DNA from: Microbacterium sp. 18062 | Lineage (GTDB): Bacteria > Actinomycetota > Actinomycetes > Actinomycetales > Microbacteriaceae | Length of the DNA: 64,000 nucleotides | Direction of reading: 5' to 3' | Assembly: GCF_902706225.1 (NCBI RefSeq) | Contig: NZ_CACSKB010000011.1 | Coordinates: 1-64,000 of the forward strand | Program-made: the position numbers and the translations under genes | Shown: positions 56,429 through 64,000 of the stretch, in pieces | Layout: each line of letters begins with the position of its first letter | Numbering within the stretch: the first letter of the stretch is position 1 | Notes under the pieces: generated by a model | The model's database searches: none | Told to the model about the DNA's origin: nothing | Seen by the model: only the letters and a program-made list of their open reading frames with translations

Positions 56429-57927
56429 TGGCCAAGGACACGCTGATGGACTTCGACGAGGCCCTCGAGCTGTTCGAGCCCGTGCTCGGCTTCGAGGTGC
56501 ACGTCGAGCTCAACACCAGGACGAAGATGTTCTCGTCCGCGCCGAACTCCTTCGGGCGCGAGCCCAACACCGATCTCGCGCCGGTCGACCTCGGGCTTCC
56601 CGGGTCGCTCCCCGTCGTCAACGAGCAGGCCGTGCGGTTCTCGATCAGCCTGGGTCTCGCCCTCGGCTGCTCGATCGCGCCGTCGAGCCGGTTCGCGCGG
56701 AAAAACTACTTCTATCCCGACCTCGGCAAGAACTACCAGATCTCGCAGTACGACGAGCCGATCGCGTTCGACGGCGAGGTCGAGGTGGAGCTCGCCGACG
56801 GCACGACCGTGCGGGTGCCGATCGAGCGCGCCCACATGGAGGAGGACGCCGGCAAGCTGACCCACGTCGGCGGGGCCACCGGTCGCATCCAGGGCGCCGA
56901 GTACTCGCTGGTCGACTACAACCGCGCCGGCGTGCCGCTCGTCGAGATCGTGACGCGGCCGATCTTCGGCGCCGAGCACCGTGCGCCCGAGATCGCGAAG
57001 ACGTACGTGCAGACGATCCGCGACATCGTGCTCTCGCTCGGCATCTCGGACGCGCGGATGGAGCGCGGCAACCTCCGCTGCGACGCGAACGTATCGCTGC
57101 GTCCGCGCGGCCAGGAGAAGCTCGGCACGCGCACCGAGACGAAGAACGTCAACTCGATGCGCTCGGTCGAGCGGGCGGTCCGGTACGAGATCCAGCGGCA
57201 GGCGGCCATCCTCGCCGCGGGCGGCACGATCACCCAGGAGACCCGGCACTGGCACGAGGACACCGGCCGCACCTCTCCGGGGCGCCCGAAGTCGGATGCG
57301 GACGACTACCGCTACTTCCCCGAGCCCGACCTCCTCCCGGTCGTGCCCGACCCGGCGCTCATCGAGCAGCTGCGCGCCGAGCTTCCGGAGCCGCCGCCGG
57401 CTCGTCGTCGCCGCTTGAAGGCCGGATGGGGCTTCACCGACCTCGAGTTCCAGGACGTCGCCAACGGCGGCATCCTCGCCGAGGTCGAGGCCACGATCGC
57501 GGCCGGTGCGACCCCCGCGGCGGCACGCAAGTGGTGGACCGGGGAGATCGCGCGAGTCGCGAACGCGCAGGGCCGTGAGGCCTCCGATCTGGTCTCCCCG
57601 ACGGACGTCGCCGCGGTGCAGGCACTCGTCGACGCCGGCACCCTGACCGACAAGCTGGCCCGTCAGGTGCTGGAGGGCGTCATCGCCGGCGAGGGCACCC
57701 CGCAGGAGGTCGTGGACGCGCGCGGTCTCGCGGTCGTCTCCGACGACGGCGCGCTGATCGCCGCGATCGACGAGGCTCTGGCGGCCCAGCCGGACGTGCT
57801 CGAGAAGATCCGGGACGGCAAGGTGCAGGCCGCGGGCGCGATCATCGGCGCGGTCATGAAGGCGATGAGGGGACAGGCCGACGCCGCACGCGTGCGCGAG
57901 CTGATCCTCGAGCGCGCGAGCGCCTGA
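56428..57927 (+). CDS. gatB: Asp/Glu-tRNA amidotransferase subunit B
   Basis: GatB binds the tRNA and activates the misacylated Asp or Glu. The 499-residue protein shows [60 protein letters not shown] and [19 protein letters not shown], then the YqeY-like C-terminal tail domain. GatCAB indicates that Gln-tRNA and/or Asn-tRNA is made indirectly in this organism. Confidence 0.96.
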   Translation: MAKDTLMDFDEALELFEPVLGFEVHVELNTRTKMFSSAPNSFGREPNTDLAPVDLGLPGSLPVVNEQAVRFSISLGLALGCSIAPSSRFARKNYFYPDLGKNYQISQYDEPIAFDGEVEVELADGTTVRVPIERAHMEEDAGKLTHVGGATGRIQGAEYSLVDYNRAGVPLVEIVTRPIFGAEHRAPEIAKTYVQTIRDIVLSLGISDARMERGNLRCDANVSLRPRGQEKLGTRTETKNVNSMRSVERAVRYEIQRQAAILAAGGTITQETRHWHEDTGRTSPGRPKSDADDYRYFPEPDLLPVVPDPALIEQLRAELPEPPPARRRRLKAGWGFTDLEFQDVANGGILAEVEATIAAGATPAAARKWWTGEIARVANAQGREASDLVSPTDVAAVQALVDAGTLTDKLARQVLEGVIAGEGTPQEVVDARGLAVVSDDGALIAAIDEALAAQPDVLEKIRDGKVQAAGAIIGAVMKAMRGQADAARVRELILERASA

Positions 57928-58013
57928 CCTGAAGCGCTCACCCGATCCGCATAGCCGTCGCCGTCCAGCCCGGCGGCACGCCCACTGTCGGACGCAGGGG
58001 AGAGAATGAACCC

Positions 58014-59276
58014 ATGGGACGAGGCGACGGGTCCGGGCGCATCGTGTCGCAGGATGGCGCCGACGACACGGGCGCCGGGATCCTGCACGTCGACATGGAC
58101 GCGTTCTATGCCGCGGTCGAGGTGCTCGACGACCCGACGCTCGCGGGCAGGCCGATCATCGTCGGCGCGCCCGAGGGGCGCAGCGTCGTCTCGAGCGCGT
58201 CGTACGAGGCGCGACGCTTCGGCGTGCGCTCCGCGATGCCGGTGTCGCAGGCGCTTCGGCTGTGTCCGACGGCGATCGTCGTGCGCCCGCACTTCCCCCG
58301 CTATGCCGAGACCTCCCGGCAGGTCATGGCGATCTTCCACGAGATCACCCCGTTGGTCGAGCCGCTCTCGATCGACGAGGCGTTTCTCGACGTGCGCGGT
58401 GCGCGGCGGCTCTGGGGCTCGCCCGGGACGATCGCCCGGATGCTGCGTGCCCGCGTGAGGGACGAGACCGGGCTCACCTGCAGCATCGGCGCGGCCTCCA
58501 CCAAGCACGTCGCGAAGATGGCCTCGACTCTCAGCAAACCCGATGGGCTGCTAATCGTCCCGGCCGATCGTACGCAGGAGTTCCTCGCGCCGCGGTCGGT
58601 CCGAGCGCTCTGGGGCGTCGGCCCGCGATCGGCCGAGGCGCTGGAGTCCCGCGGCATCCGCACGATCGGAGACGTTCTCGGGGCGCCGCGCACGATGCTC
58701 GATCGTGCGCTCGGCGCGTCGATGGGCGCGCGGGTGTGGCAGCTGGCGCGGGGCGAGGACGAACGCGAGGTCGAGACGGAGCGGGTCGAGAAGAGCATCG
58801 GGCACGAGGAGACCTTCGAGGACGACATCGACGACGACGCGGTGCTCGGCGCAGAGTTGCGTCGTCTCGCCGATCGGGTCGGGGCACGGCTGCGCGCACA
58901 CGGGGCGGAGGCGGCGACGGTCGCGATCAAGGTGCGCTTCGCCGACTTCCGCACGGTCAGCCGGTCGGTCACCCTTCCGGAGCCGACGGCCGTCGGACAG
59001 CGCATCGGCGACGCGGCGCGGGAGCTGTTCGGCGCCTTGGAACGACCCCTTCCGATCCGTCTGATCGGCGTGCGCGCCGAGAACCTGCGGGGCGCGATGC
59101 TCTCTGCCATGCTCTGGGACGACGACGCCGAGTGGCGCCGGGTCGAGGAGGCCATGGACGATGCGTCCTCGCGCTTCGGTCGCGGCGCGGTCACCCGCGC
59201 GGCGCTGCTGGGACCCCCGCGGGCCGGCACGACCCTCCCGTCTCATCCGCGACCGGGCGGTCCCCGTCCCGAGTGA
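58014..59276 (+). CDS. dinB: DNA polymerase IV (Y family)
   Basis: This translesion polymerase has the catalytic Asp in HVDMDAFYAAVEVL, the Asp-Glu pair in SIDEAFLDV, the GIAxNK-like segment (CSIGAASTKHVAKMAS), a helix-hairpin-helix thumb and a little-finger domain with KVRFADFRTVSRSVTL. At 420 residues it is full length. A beta-clamp motif at the C-terminus was not obvious. GAGAAT lies six bases before the ATG, a variant of the usual -10. Confidence 0.93.
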   Translation: MGRGDGSGRIVSQDGADDTGAGILHVDMDAFYAAVEVLDDPTLAGRPIIVGAPEGRSVVSSASYEARRFGVRSAMPVSQALRLCPTAIVVRPHFPRYAETSRQVMAIFHEITPLVEPLSIDEAFLDVRGARRLWGSPGTIARMLRARVRDETGLTCSIGAASTKHVAKMASTLSKPDGLLIVPADRTQEFLAPRSVRALWGVGPRSAEALESRGIRTIGDVLGAPRTMLDRALGASMGARVWQLARGEDEREVETERVEKSIGHEETFEDDIDDDAVLGAELRRLADRVGARLRAHGAEAATVAIKVRFADFRTVSRSVTLPEPTAVGQRIGDAARELFGALERPLPIRLIGVRAENLRGAMLSAMLWDDDAEWRRVEEAMDDASSRFGRGAVTRAALLGPPRAGTTLPSHPRPGGPRPE

Positions 59277-59340
59277 CACACGGCGCCGCGGTGCTCGTCA
59301 AGCGCTGTGCGCATCGAGCTGCGCGCACTAGCGTTGAGCC

Positions 59341-59661
59341 ATGTCCAACTTCGTACTCGATCTCGGCAAGCAGACGGCAACGTTCGGCGTGAACGCCGTC
59401 TACGGCGAACAGCAGGATGTGGACGGCATCCGCATCATCCCGGTGGCCCTGTCGTGGAGCGGCTTCGGCGGCGGCGCGGATGAGGCCGGCAACTCCGGGG
59501 GCGGGGGCGGGGGATACTCCATCCCGCTCGGTGCCTACATCCGGAAGGGCGACGACCTGAGGTTCGAGCCGAACATCGTCTCGTTCGTCGCCGTCGCGAT
59601 CCCCTTCGTCTTCGTCGTGGGGCGCGCGCTCAGCCGTGTCATCCGCGCGCTCAAGAAGTGA
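59341..59661 (+). CDS. GerW/YtfJ-like small membrane protein
   Basis: The 106-residue protein has the GerW-family core (GIRIIPVALSWSGFGGGADE followed by a glycine run and IPLGAYIRKGDDLRFEPN) and a C-terminal membrane helix (FVAVAIPFVFVVGRAL). GerW acts in Bacillus spores; in non-sporulating actinobacteria the role of such proteins is unknown. TAGCGT is six bases before the ATG. The next gene starts within its last codons. Confidence 0.72.
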   Translation: MSNFVLDLGKQTATFGVNAVYGEQQDVDGIRIIPVALSWSGFGGGADEAGNSGGGGGGYSIPLGAYIRKGDDLRFEPNIVSFVAVAIPFVFVVGRALSRVIRALKK

Positions 59662-60211
59662 CGTCGCGCCGCTGACCGTCGCCGACGCCGCCGCGCAGAT
59701 CGTGGCGGCGTCATCGGCTGTGCGCGCGGCGCCCCGCATCCTGATCGACGGGCGTTCCGGGTCGGGCAAGACGACGCTCGCGCACGAGATCGGACGCCGG
59801 TGGCCCGAGGTCCAGGTCGTGGCGCTCGACTCGCTCTATCCCGGGTGGGACGGCCTGCGTGCGGGCGCCGATCGTGCTCGCCTGGATCTCCTCGTGCCGC
59901 ACGCAGCGGGGCGTGATGGGCTCTCGCGGGTGTGGGACTGGGGTGCGCAGAGGTACGCCGCCGAGCACGTCGTGCACCCGGACCGGCCGTTGCTGATAGA
60001 GGGAGCGGGGGTCTTGACCGCGCGCAGCGAGCCGTTCGGCGACGTGCGGGTGTGGGTGGACGCCGACGACGACGAGCGCCGTCGGCGTGCTCTCGCCCGC
60101 GACGGGGCGACCTACGAGCCGCACTGGGAGCGGTGGGCGCAGCAGGAGGACGAGCATCTCGCCCGCCATGACCCGACCGCACGCGCGACCCATCGGGTGA
60201 CGCTGGTCTGA
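59636..60211 (+). CDS. P-loop NTPase, uridine kinase-like
   Basis: The 191-residue protein has Walker [18 protein letters not shown] near residue 35, LDSLYPGWDGL, then LLIEGAGVLT at the Walker B position and an Arg-rich lid (DADDDERRRRALARDG). This resembles uridine kinase or other small nucleoside/nucleotide kinases; the substrate is not clear. The GTG at 59636 overlaps the previous gene by 26 bases; an internal GTG near 59702 would give a shorter protein that still keeps the P-loop. Confidence 0.78.
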   Translation: MSSARSRSDVAPLTVADAAAQIVAASSAVRAAPRILIDGRSGSGKTTLAHEIGRRWPEVQVVALDSLYPGWDGLRAGADRARLDLLVPHAAGRDGLSRVWDWGAQRYAAEHVVHPDRPLLIEGAGVLTARSEPFGDVRVWVDADDDERRRRALARDGATYEPHWERWAQQEDEHLARHDPTARATHRVTLV

Positions 60212-60222
60212 GCGATCAGACC
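60205..60222. terminator. bidirectional hairpin between kinase and DUF2017 genes
   Basis: GGTCTGA (60205-60211) pairs perfectly with TCAGACC (60216-60222) around a GCGA tetraloop. Each arm ends with the stop codon of one of the two convergent genes. Confidence 0.5.
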
Positions 60223-60725
60223 TCGCCCGAGGAGGCGGCTCGTGAGAGGCCGTCGAGCCGATAGCCGAGCCACTCGTAGACGCCGTAACGCGGGTCGTCG
60301 GGGTCGTGATCGTCCTCCGACACGATCCCCAGACGCGAGGCGAGCACGAGGCGTACGGCGGCGAGTGTGCGCAGCCACGCGCCGGTCCGTTCGCGATCGA
60401 GCACGATCGTGAGCTCGACGAGCGCGTCCGTCGTCGCCATCTCCTGCGGCGGGCCGATGTCGCCGGCGACCGTGAGGTCCGCGAGCACCGCCGCCGCGTC
60501 GTCGGTGCGACGGAGCAACAGGTCGGACTGGGTCGCCGAGCGGAACTGCGCGGCCGCATCCTCGTCGTCGGGGTAGGCGGAGGGCACGAGCCGTGACACG
60601 GCCGGGTCGGCGGTCGCATCGGTCGTGTCGGCGAGGAGGCCGACGAACTGATCCACGAGCCCGCGAAGATGCACGGCCTCGATCCGGGTGAGCTCGAGCA
60701 CGACGGAGCCCGGGGGAACGGTCAT
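60216..60725 (-). CDS. DUF2017 protein
   Basis: The 169-residue, mainly helical acidic protein fits DUF2017, found next to clpS throughout actinobacteria (LRGLVDQFVGLLAD, FRSATQSDLLLRRTDDAAAV, LGIVSEDDHD). Its function is unknown; constant neighbourhood suggests a link to Clp proteolysis. The ATG at 60725 overlaps the clpS stop by four bases. Confidence 0.86.
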   Translation of the reverse strand: MTVPPGSVVLELTRIEAVHLRGLVDQFVGLLADTTDATADPAVSRLVPSAYPDDEDAAAQFRSATQSDLLLRRTDDAAAVLADLTVAGDIGPPQEMATTDALVELTIVLDRERTGAWLRTLAAVRLVLASRLGIVSEDDHDPDDPRYGVYEWLGYRLDGLSRAASSGEV

Positions 60726-61027
60726 GCGCGGGGTGCCTTCCTGACCGTCGCCCAGAGCCCGAAGTCGTGCATCGCCTGAGCGTGCAGCTCCATCTGCTCT
60801 CGCATCCCTTCGGAGACGACGGCGTGCCCGTCGTTGTGCACGCCCAGCATCAGCCGGGTGGCCTCCGCCGTGCTGTATCCGAAATAGCTGCGGAAGACGT
60901 GGACGACGTAGCTCATGAGGTTGACCGGGTCGTTCCAGACGACGGTCTGCCAATCGGGGTCGAGGGACGGCGCATCGAGCAGGTCGAGGTCCGCGACCGT
61001 GTCGGGGGCGGCCGGCGGGGGAGTCAC
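60722..61027 (-). CDS. clpS: ATP-dependent Clp protease adapter ClpS
   Basis: ClpS hands N-degron proteins to the ClpAP/ClpCP protease. The 101-residue protein has a Pro/Asp-rich flexible N-terminus and the core WQTVVWNDPVNLMSYVVHVF with the Asn-Asp-Pro motif and RLMLGVHNDGHAVVSEG. The GTG at 61027 overlaps the upstream metallopeptidase stop (GTGA), so three genes form one overlapping operon. Confidence 0.93.
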   Translation of the reverse strand: MTPPPAAPDTVADLDLLDAPSLDPDWQTVVWNDPVNLMSYVVHVFRSYFGYSTAEATRLMLGVHNDGHAVVSEGMREQMELHAQAMHDFGLWATVRKAPRA

Positions 61028-61368
61028 GCCCACCCCAGCTCGTGCAGCCGTTCGTCGTCGATCCCGTAGAAGTGCGCGATCTCGTGGACGAGGGTCGTGC
61101 GCACCTCGGCGCGCAACTCGGTCTCGTCCGCGCACGCGTTCAGGTGGGCCTCCCGGTAGACGATGATGCGGTCGGGCAGCTCGCCCATGCCGTACCGCTC
61201 GCGCTCGGTGATGGCCCAGCCGTCGTACAGGCCGAAGAGCTCGTCTTGCTCGTGCCGATCCTCGACGACGAACACGACGTTGTCGAGCCCATCGACCATG
61301 TCGTCGGGCAACGCGTCGAGCTCGTCCACAACGAGACGCTCGAAGCGCGCATGATCCATCTCCAGCAT
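61024..61368 (-). CDS. minimal zinc metallopeptidase (zincin-like)
   Basis: The 114-residue protein has the HExxH motif in TTLVHEIAHFYGIDDERLHE, with downstream Asp/His candidates for the third ligand, and the family N-terminus (FERLVVDELDALPDDMVDGL, then VVFVVEDRHEQ). This matches the minimal zincins of the PF06262 type. The start is uncertain: ATG 61368 gives MLEMDHARF, ATG 61359 is shorter, and GTG 61467 would add an acidic 33-residue extension. Confidence 0.78.
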   Translation of the reverse strand: MLEMDHARFERLVVDELDALPDDMVDGLDNVVFVVEDRHEQDELFGLYDGWAITERERYGMGELPDRIIVYREAHLNACADETELRAEVRTTLVHEIAHFYGIDDERLHELGWA

Positions 61369-61607
61369 CAGTCGGTCATGTTCGTCGCGCGCTCTCGTCG
61401 CACCGTCTGTCGAGCCTCGCACGGCCGAGGGATCGTGCTCACTCTGCTCCTCACGAGTGTCGCTCACGGATCGAGGGGGTCTTCCGTCGGTCGGGTCCGT
61501 TCGAGCACCTGGGAAGGTGGCCTGCGGAGCCCCCAGTTTACCGGGCCGCGTCTCGAGCCCGGCGGGAGATCGTCGCGTCACGACGAGGAAACATGTGACG
61601 CATATTC
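61369..61607. other. intergenic region with likely promoter for the zincin-clpS operon
   Basis: On the minus strand TAAACT (61541-61536) can serve as a -10 for the metallopeptidase operon with a leader of up to about 160 bases. No gene is supported. Native-looking sequence ends around 61590; to the right composition and gene content change. Confidence 0.35.
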
Positions 61608-61793
61608 TCAGTGTCGCCGCGTTCCGCAGACCACCGACGCACCCGGCAGCCCGGAGTGCTCATCCAGGTAAGCGCTCCGGGTGGACGGGTCCAACGCGCG
61701 GAACTTCGCCTGCCATTCCTCAGAGCCCTTCACAATCCAACGGTACTCGCGAGCTGCCGAGCGGATCCGGTGCTGGTCGCACGGCGTGGTCAC
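61608..61793 (-). pseudogene. short coding fragment of unrecognised gene
   Basis: From a GTG at 61793 the minus strand encodes 61 residues with a natural-looking stretch (REYRWIVKGSEEWQAKFRAL then DPSTRSAYLDEHSGLPGA) before it dissolves into a basic tail and a stop. The start is close to the promoter of the divergent PanE-like gene. I read it as the first part of a truncated gene; I could not name the family. Confidence 0.35.
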
Positions 61794-61809
61794 GCCATAC
61801 GGTTGACGC

Positions 61810-62727
61810 GTGCGCGTTGTGGTGGTGGGTGCGGGGGTGATCGGATCGGTGTATGCGGCGCGCCTGGCCGCTGCCGGCCACGATATCCACGTCCTGGCGC
61901 ATGGTCGGAGAAGGGCAGCGCTCGAGGAGGACGGTCTGCGGGTGCGCACCGAGGGTCGCGTATTGACGCAGGACGTGGATGTGCTGCCCGCGGATGGTCC
62001 GTTGCCTGAGGCTGACGTCATCATCGTGGCTGTTCGTGCGACCCAGCTCGATCCTGTTCTCGACATGTTTGACGGGTCCACTGGGGCGGCGGTGGTGTTC
62101 TTGCAGCATCTGGGCACGAGGGCCCGGGAGGTGGTGACGCGTCTGGGAGTTGAGCGCACCGTGCTCGCGTTCCCCGGCATCGGCGGGCTGGTCTGCGATG
62201 ACGGTGTTGTCGAATACGTCGAGATCTATGCGCAGCCGACCACGATCGACGCCACGGCGGTCCGCGCGGTGGCCGTGGGTCAACTCATCGCGTCGACGGG
62301 GATGCGCACCGCGATGGAGGGCGACCTGCCTGCATGGTTCGCGACCCATGAGGTGTTCGTCGCATGCATGGGAGCGGGCATCCTCGCCTGTGGTGGCGAT
62401 GCCGCACAGCTGGCCCGAGACACGATCATGCTGCGCCGGGTCGTCGAGGCAGTGCATGAGGGGTTCGCCGCGCTCAGGTCCCGCGGAATCGTAGTGACGC
62501 CGTCGGCATTGCGGGTCTTGTTCTCCAGGATGCCGCGCTGGTTCGCCGCGGCCTACTGGCGGCGAGGGTTGCAGGGACCGGTCGGCACGATCGCTCTGGC
62601 GCCGCATAGCCGCGCCAGCCGCGACGACGAATTCCCGCTGCTGTGCGCCGGCGTCGTGGATAGGTTTGCGTCGTCGACCACGCCGACGCTCGTGGCTCTT
62701 CTGGAACCGCATGTCCGGATGGCCTAA
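61810..62727 (+). CDS. ketopantoate reductase-like (ApbA/PanE) oxidoreductase
   Basis: The 305-residue protein has the N-terminal NAD(P)-binding fold (VVVVGAGVIGSVYAARLAAA), the VIIVAVRATQLDPVL segment, and a helical C-terminal domain. The Lys expected in true PanE is not obvious, so it may act on another substrate. TACGGT is exactly six bases before the GTG start. It overlaps the following CPBP gene by 17 bases, and both lie in the accessory-looking right end. Confidence 0.75.
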   Translation: MRVVVVGAGVIGSVYAARLAAAGHDIHVLAHGRRRAALEEDGLRVRTEGRVLTQDVDVLPADGPLPEADVIIVAVRATQLDPVLDMFDGSTGAAVVFLQHLGTRAREVVTRLGVERTVLAFPGIGGLVCDDGVVEYVEIYAQPTTIDATAVRAVAVGQLIASTGMRTAMEGDLPAWFATHEVFVACMGAGILACGGDAAQLARDTIMLRRVVEAVHEGFAALRSRGIVVTPSALRVLFSRMPRWFAAAYWRRGLQGPVGTIALAPHSRASRDDEFPLLCAGVVDRFASSTTPTLVALLEPHVRMA

Positions 62728-63535
62728 ACGTCGTGAGCTGAGGGAGATCGGGTGGTTCCTGATCGTCCTGCTCGCTACAAGTGCTGTGTTCTATGCGGCG
62801 GGTCCACTGATCGGGAGCCTCTCGGGGGTGACGCAGGCGAACGTTCCGGCGGCCGCTCTCGGCGTCGTGTGCCCGACGATCGCCGCCGTGGCCGTCGCCG
62901 CACGCACCCGATCGTTGAAAGAATTGATGGCGTTGGTCACGGCCCGGCCCCGCGGTGTGCTCTGGGGAGTGATGGCGGTGCTCGCGCTCCCCGTCGTCGT
63001 GCTGCTCTCAGCCGTTCTGAACGGGCAGCGCAATGACTTCCAGGTTCCCGGCGTCGGTGCTCTCAGCCTGGCCGTCGTGTACGCGGTGGGGTCGTTGGCC
63101 GAGGAGATCGGCTGGACCGCGTTCCTGCTCCCGCGCCTCCTCCGCATCACCGGTGAGACGATGAGCGGCCTGATCATCGGCGTGGTGTGGGCGCTGTGGC
63201 ACGTCATCCCCTACGCGCAGGCCGGACACCCGCCCTGGTGGATCGTGGGTCAGTGCGTGTTCACCGTCGCCTTCCGTCTCTTCCTCGTTCGGCTCACTGT
63301 CGGTGGGGGAGGATCGGTGTGGTGGGCGGTCATCGGGCATGCTTCCTACAACCTCGCGTGGTCGCTTTCACCGGGTGCCGGATCTGGGTACGACCCGTGG
63401 GCCACCGCAGCTCTGACCGTCGGAATAGTTGTGCTTCTTTACGCCATGCGATTCCGTTCATTGAATCGTTCCTCGCGTCGAGCAAGGGGCACGCAGGCAC
63501 CGCCAGACACGGGTGAATCGACCGGAGATCGATAG
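62711..63535 (+). CDS. CPBP family intramembrane metalloprotease
   Basis: The 274-residue protein has about seven membrane segments and the CPBP/Abi motifs: EE in SLAEEIGWTAFLLPRLL, then WALWHVIPYAQAG and GHASYNLAWSL. Relatives include eukaryotic Rce1 and bacterial bacteriocin self-immunity proteins. The second motif-1 Arg is replaced by Trp (EEIGW), as in many bacterial members. The pairing with the PanE-like gene suggests co-transfer. Confidence 0.82.
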   Translation: MSGWPKRRELREIGWFLIVLLATSAVFYAAGPLIGSLSGVTQANVPAAALGVVCPTIAAVAVAARTRSLKELMALVTARPRGVLWGVMAVLALPVVVLLSAVLNGQRNDFQVPGVGALSLAVVYAVGSLAEEIGWTAFLLPRLLRITGETMSGLIIGVVWALWHVIPYAQAGHPPWWIVGQCVFTVAFRLFLVRLTVGGGGSVWWAVIGHASYNLAWSLSPGAGSGYDPWATAALTVGIVVLLYAMRFRSLNRSSRRARGTQAPPDTGESTGDR

Positions 63536-63592
63536 ATCCGAGCCCCGTCGAATGGTATCTCGGCCATGATCTCAGCTGATGAACCGCGCCGG

Positions 63593-63934
63593 TCACGTGT
63601 GGTTCGGGTGGGTCGTGGACCGGGCTGCGCGGATTGAGCGGAACACGAACAGCATCGCGGTCGCGAGGATGCCCAGTAGCAGGACGACCACTGCCCAGTA
63701 GGCGATGGGGTTCAGGCCCGGGGTGCCCAGGACGGTGCCCGGTTCGGCGGGGGCGGCGAGCACGCCGAGCCCGTCGGTGATGCCCGCGGTGGGCTGCGGG
63801 TGGCCGGTGAGGAACGCGGCGATGCTGCCGGCGACACCGAGGATCCCGCCGAACACGACGACGGCCACAAGGCCACCAAGGGCAATGTTCATGAGCGCAT
63901 CGTTCGCGGGCCGTGGCCCGGCAGTGGGAGGCAT
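63593..63934 (-). CDS. small membrane protein resembling the N-terminus of a conjugation coupling protein
   Basis: The 113-residue protein has two membrane helices (IALGGLVAVVVFGGILGVAG and IAYWAVVVLLLGILATAMLF) around a loop containing GHPQPTAGITDGLGVLA, and a short basic end. The order helix, HPQP-like loop, GLxxLAAPAEPGTVL, helix recalls the first part of actinobacterial type IV coupling proteins, but the ATPase domain is missing, so it may be a truncated gene of an integrative element or an independent small protein. AGGAAGG lies 11 bases before the ATG. Confidence 0.45.
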   Translation of the reverse strand: MPPTAGPRPANDALMNIALGGLVAVVVFGGILGVAGSIAAFLTGHPQPTAGITDGLGVLAAPAEPGTVLGTPGLNPIAYWAVVVLLLGILATAMLFVFRSIRAARSTTHPNHT

Positions 63935-64000
63935 GAGCGTGACGTCCTTCCTGAGCCCGCCGCTCGGCGAGCTCAGGAACCAGGTGCGGACGTTCAGTCG
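63935..64000. other. window edge upstream of the small membrane protein
   Basis: On the minus strand the frame of the previous gene stays open to the window edge, so an upstream start outside the window cannot be excluded. CTGAGC and GCTCAG (near 63953 and 63970) can form a short hairpin. Confidence 0.25.

Noticed and set aside
61505..61590. Possible tRNA-like sequence with paired CGGGC/GCCCG arms
   Set aside because: No T-loop GTTCGAATC, no plausible anticodon arm and no acceptor stem could be drawn on either strand.

Overview
The window is a GC-rich (about 70% by eye) chromosome segment from an actinobacterium, most likely Microbacterium or a close relative in Microbacteriaceae (Micrococcales). 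This rests on gene order (smc-ftsY, ffh, rpsP-khpA-rimM-trmD, rplS-lepB-rnhB, yraN-comM-dprA-xerC, rpsB-tsf-pyrH-frr-cdsA, desulfurase-mnmA-ligA-gatCAB-dinB), on heavy GTG start use, on a GlgE-type alpha-glucan pathway, on a LigA with a central insertion, and on many leaderless-type promoters. The assignment is inference from gene content; no search was run.

Layout. 1-2,200 is a decayed edge with a 5'-truncated HXXEE membrane protein, a GNAT acetyltransferase of ArsN2 type, an unidentified frameshifted remnant and a GNAT gene that has lost its middle. 2,379-17,796 holds smc, ftsY, a DUF2004 gene, lipA/lipB, a peptide/nickel-type ABC importer with a divergent TetR regulator, ffh and a YbdK/EgtA-type carboxylate-amine ligase. 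17,979-36,292 is a long translation and cell-envelope segment: ribosomal proteins S16, L19 and S2, EF-Ts, RRF, TrmD, RimM, signal peptidase, RNase HII, DprA, ComM, XerC, UMP kinase and CDP-DAG synthase, with small surface proteins. 36,425-40,432 has an AI-2E family membrane protein, an unusual membrane/lipoprotein chimera and a thioredoxin-TPR protein. 40,464-46,877 is glgX-glgE-glgB on the minus strand. 46,953-59,276 carries cysteine desulfurase, MnmA, LigA, an APH-fold protein, an acyl-CoA synthetase, GatCAB and DNA polymerase IV. 59,341-61,368 has a GerW-like protein, a P-loop kinase, DUF2017, ClpS and a minimal zincin. From about 61,600 to the right edge the sequence looks accessory: a gene fragment, a PanE-like reductase, a CPBP protease and a short membrane protein resembling the N-terminus of a conjugation coupling protein.

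How it fits together. SMC handles chromosome compaction; FtsY and Ffh are the two SRP GTPases; LepB processes exported proteins. Cysteine desulfurase can feed sulfur to MnmA. GatCAB completes Gln-tRNA(Gln) and/or Asn-tRNA(Asn). GlgE and GlgB build alpha-glucan from maltose-1-phosphate and GlgX debranches it. ClpS supplies N-degron substrates to Clp.

No convincing new defence or biosynthetic system was found. The most interesting signals are non-coding: a -10-like hexamer placed 6-7 nt before many start codons; a near-palindrome before lipB whose half-site recurs upstream of the ABC operon; a 19-bp perfect inverted repeat beside a homopurine tandem repeat between mnmA and ligA; a strongly over-used octamer GGATGCGG that runs against the local codon bias; and convergent terminators built from the paired stop codons of facing genes. 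No tRNA, rRNA, CRISPR array or complete insertion sequence was recognised.
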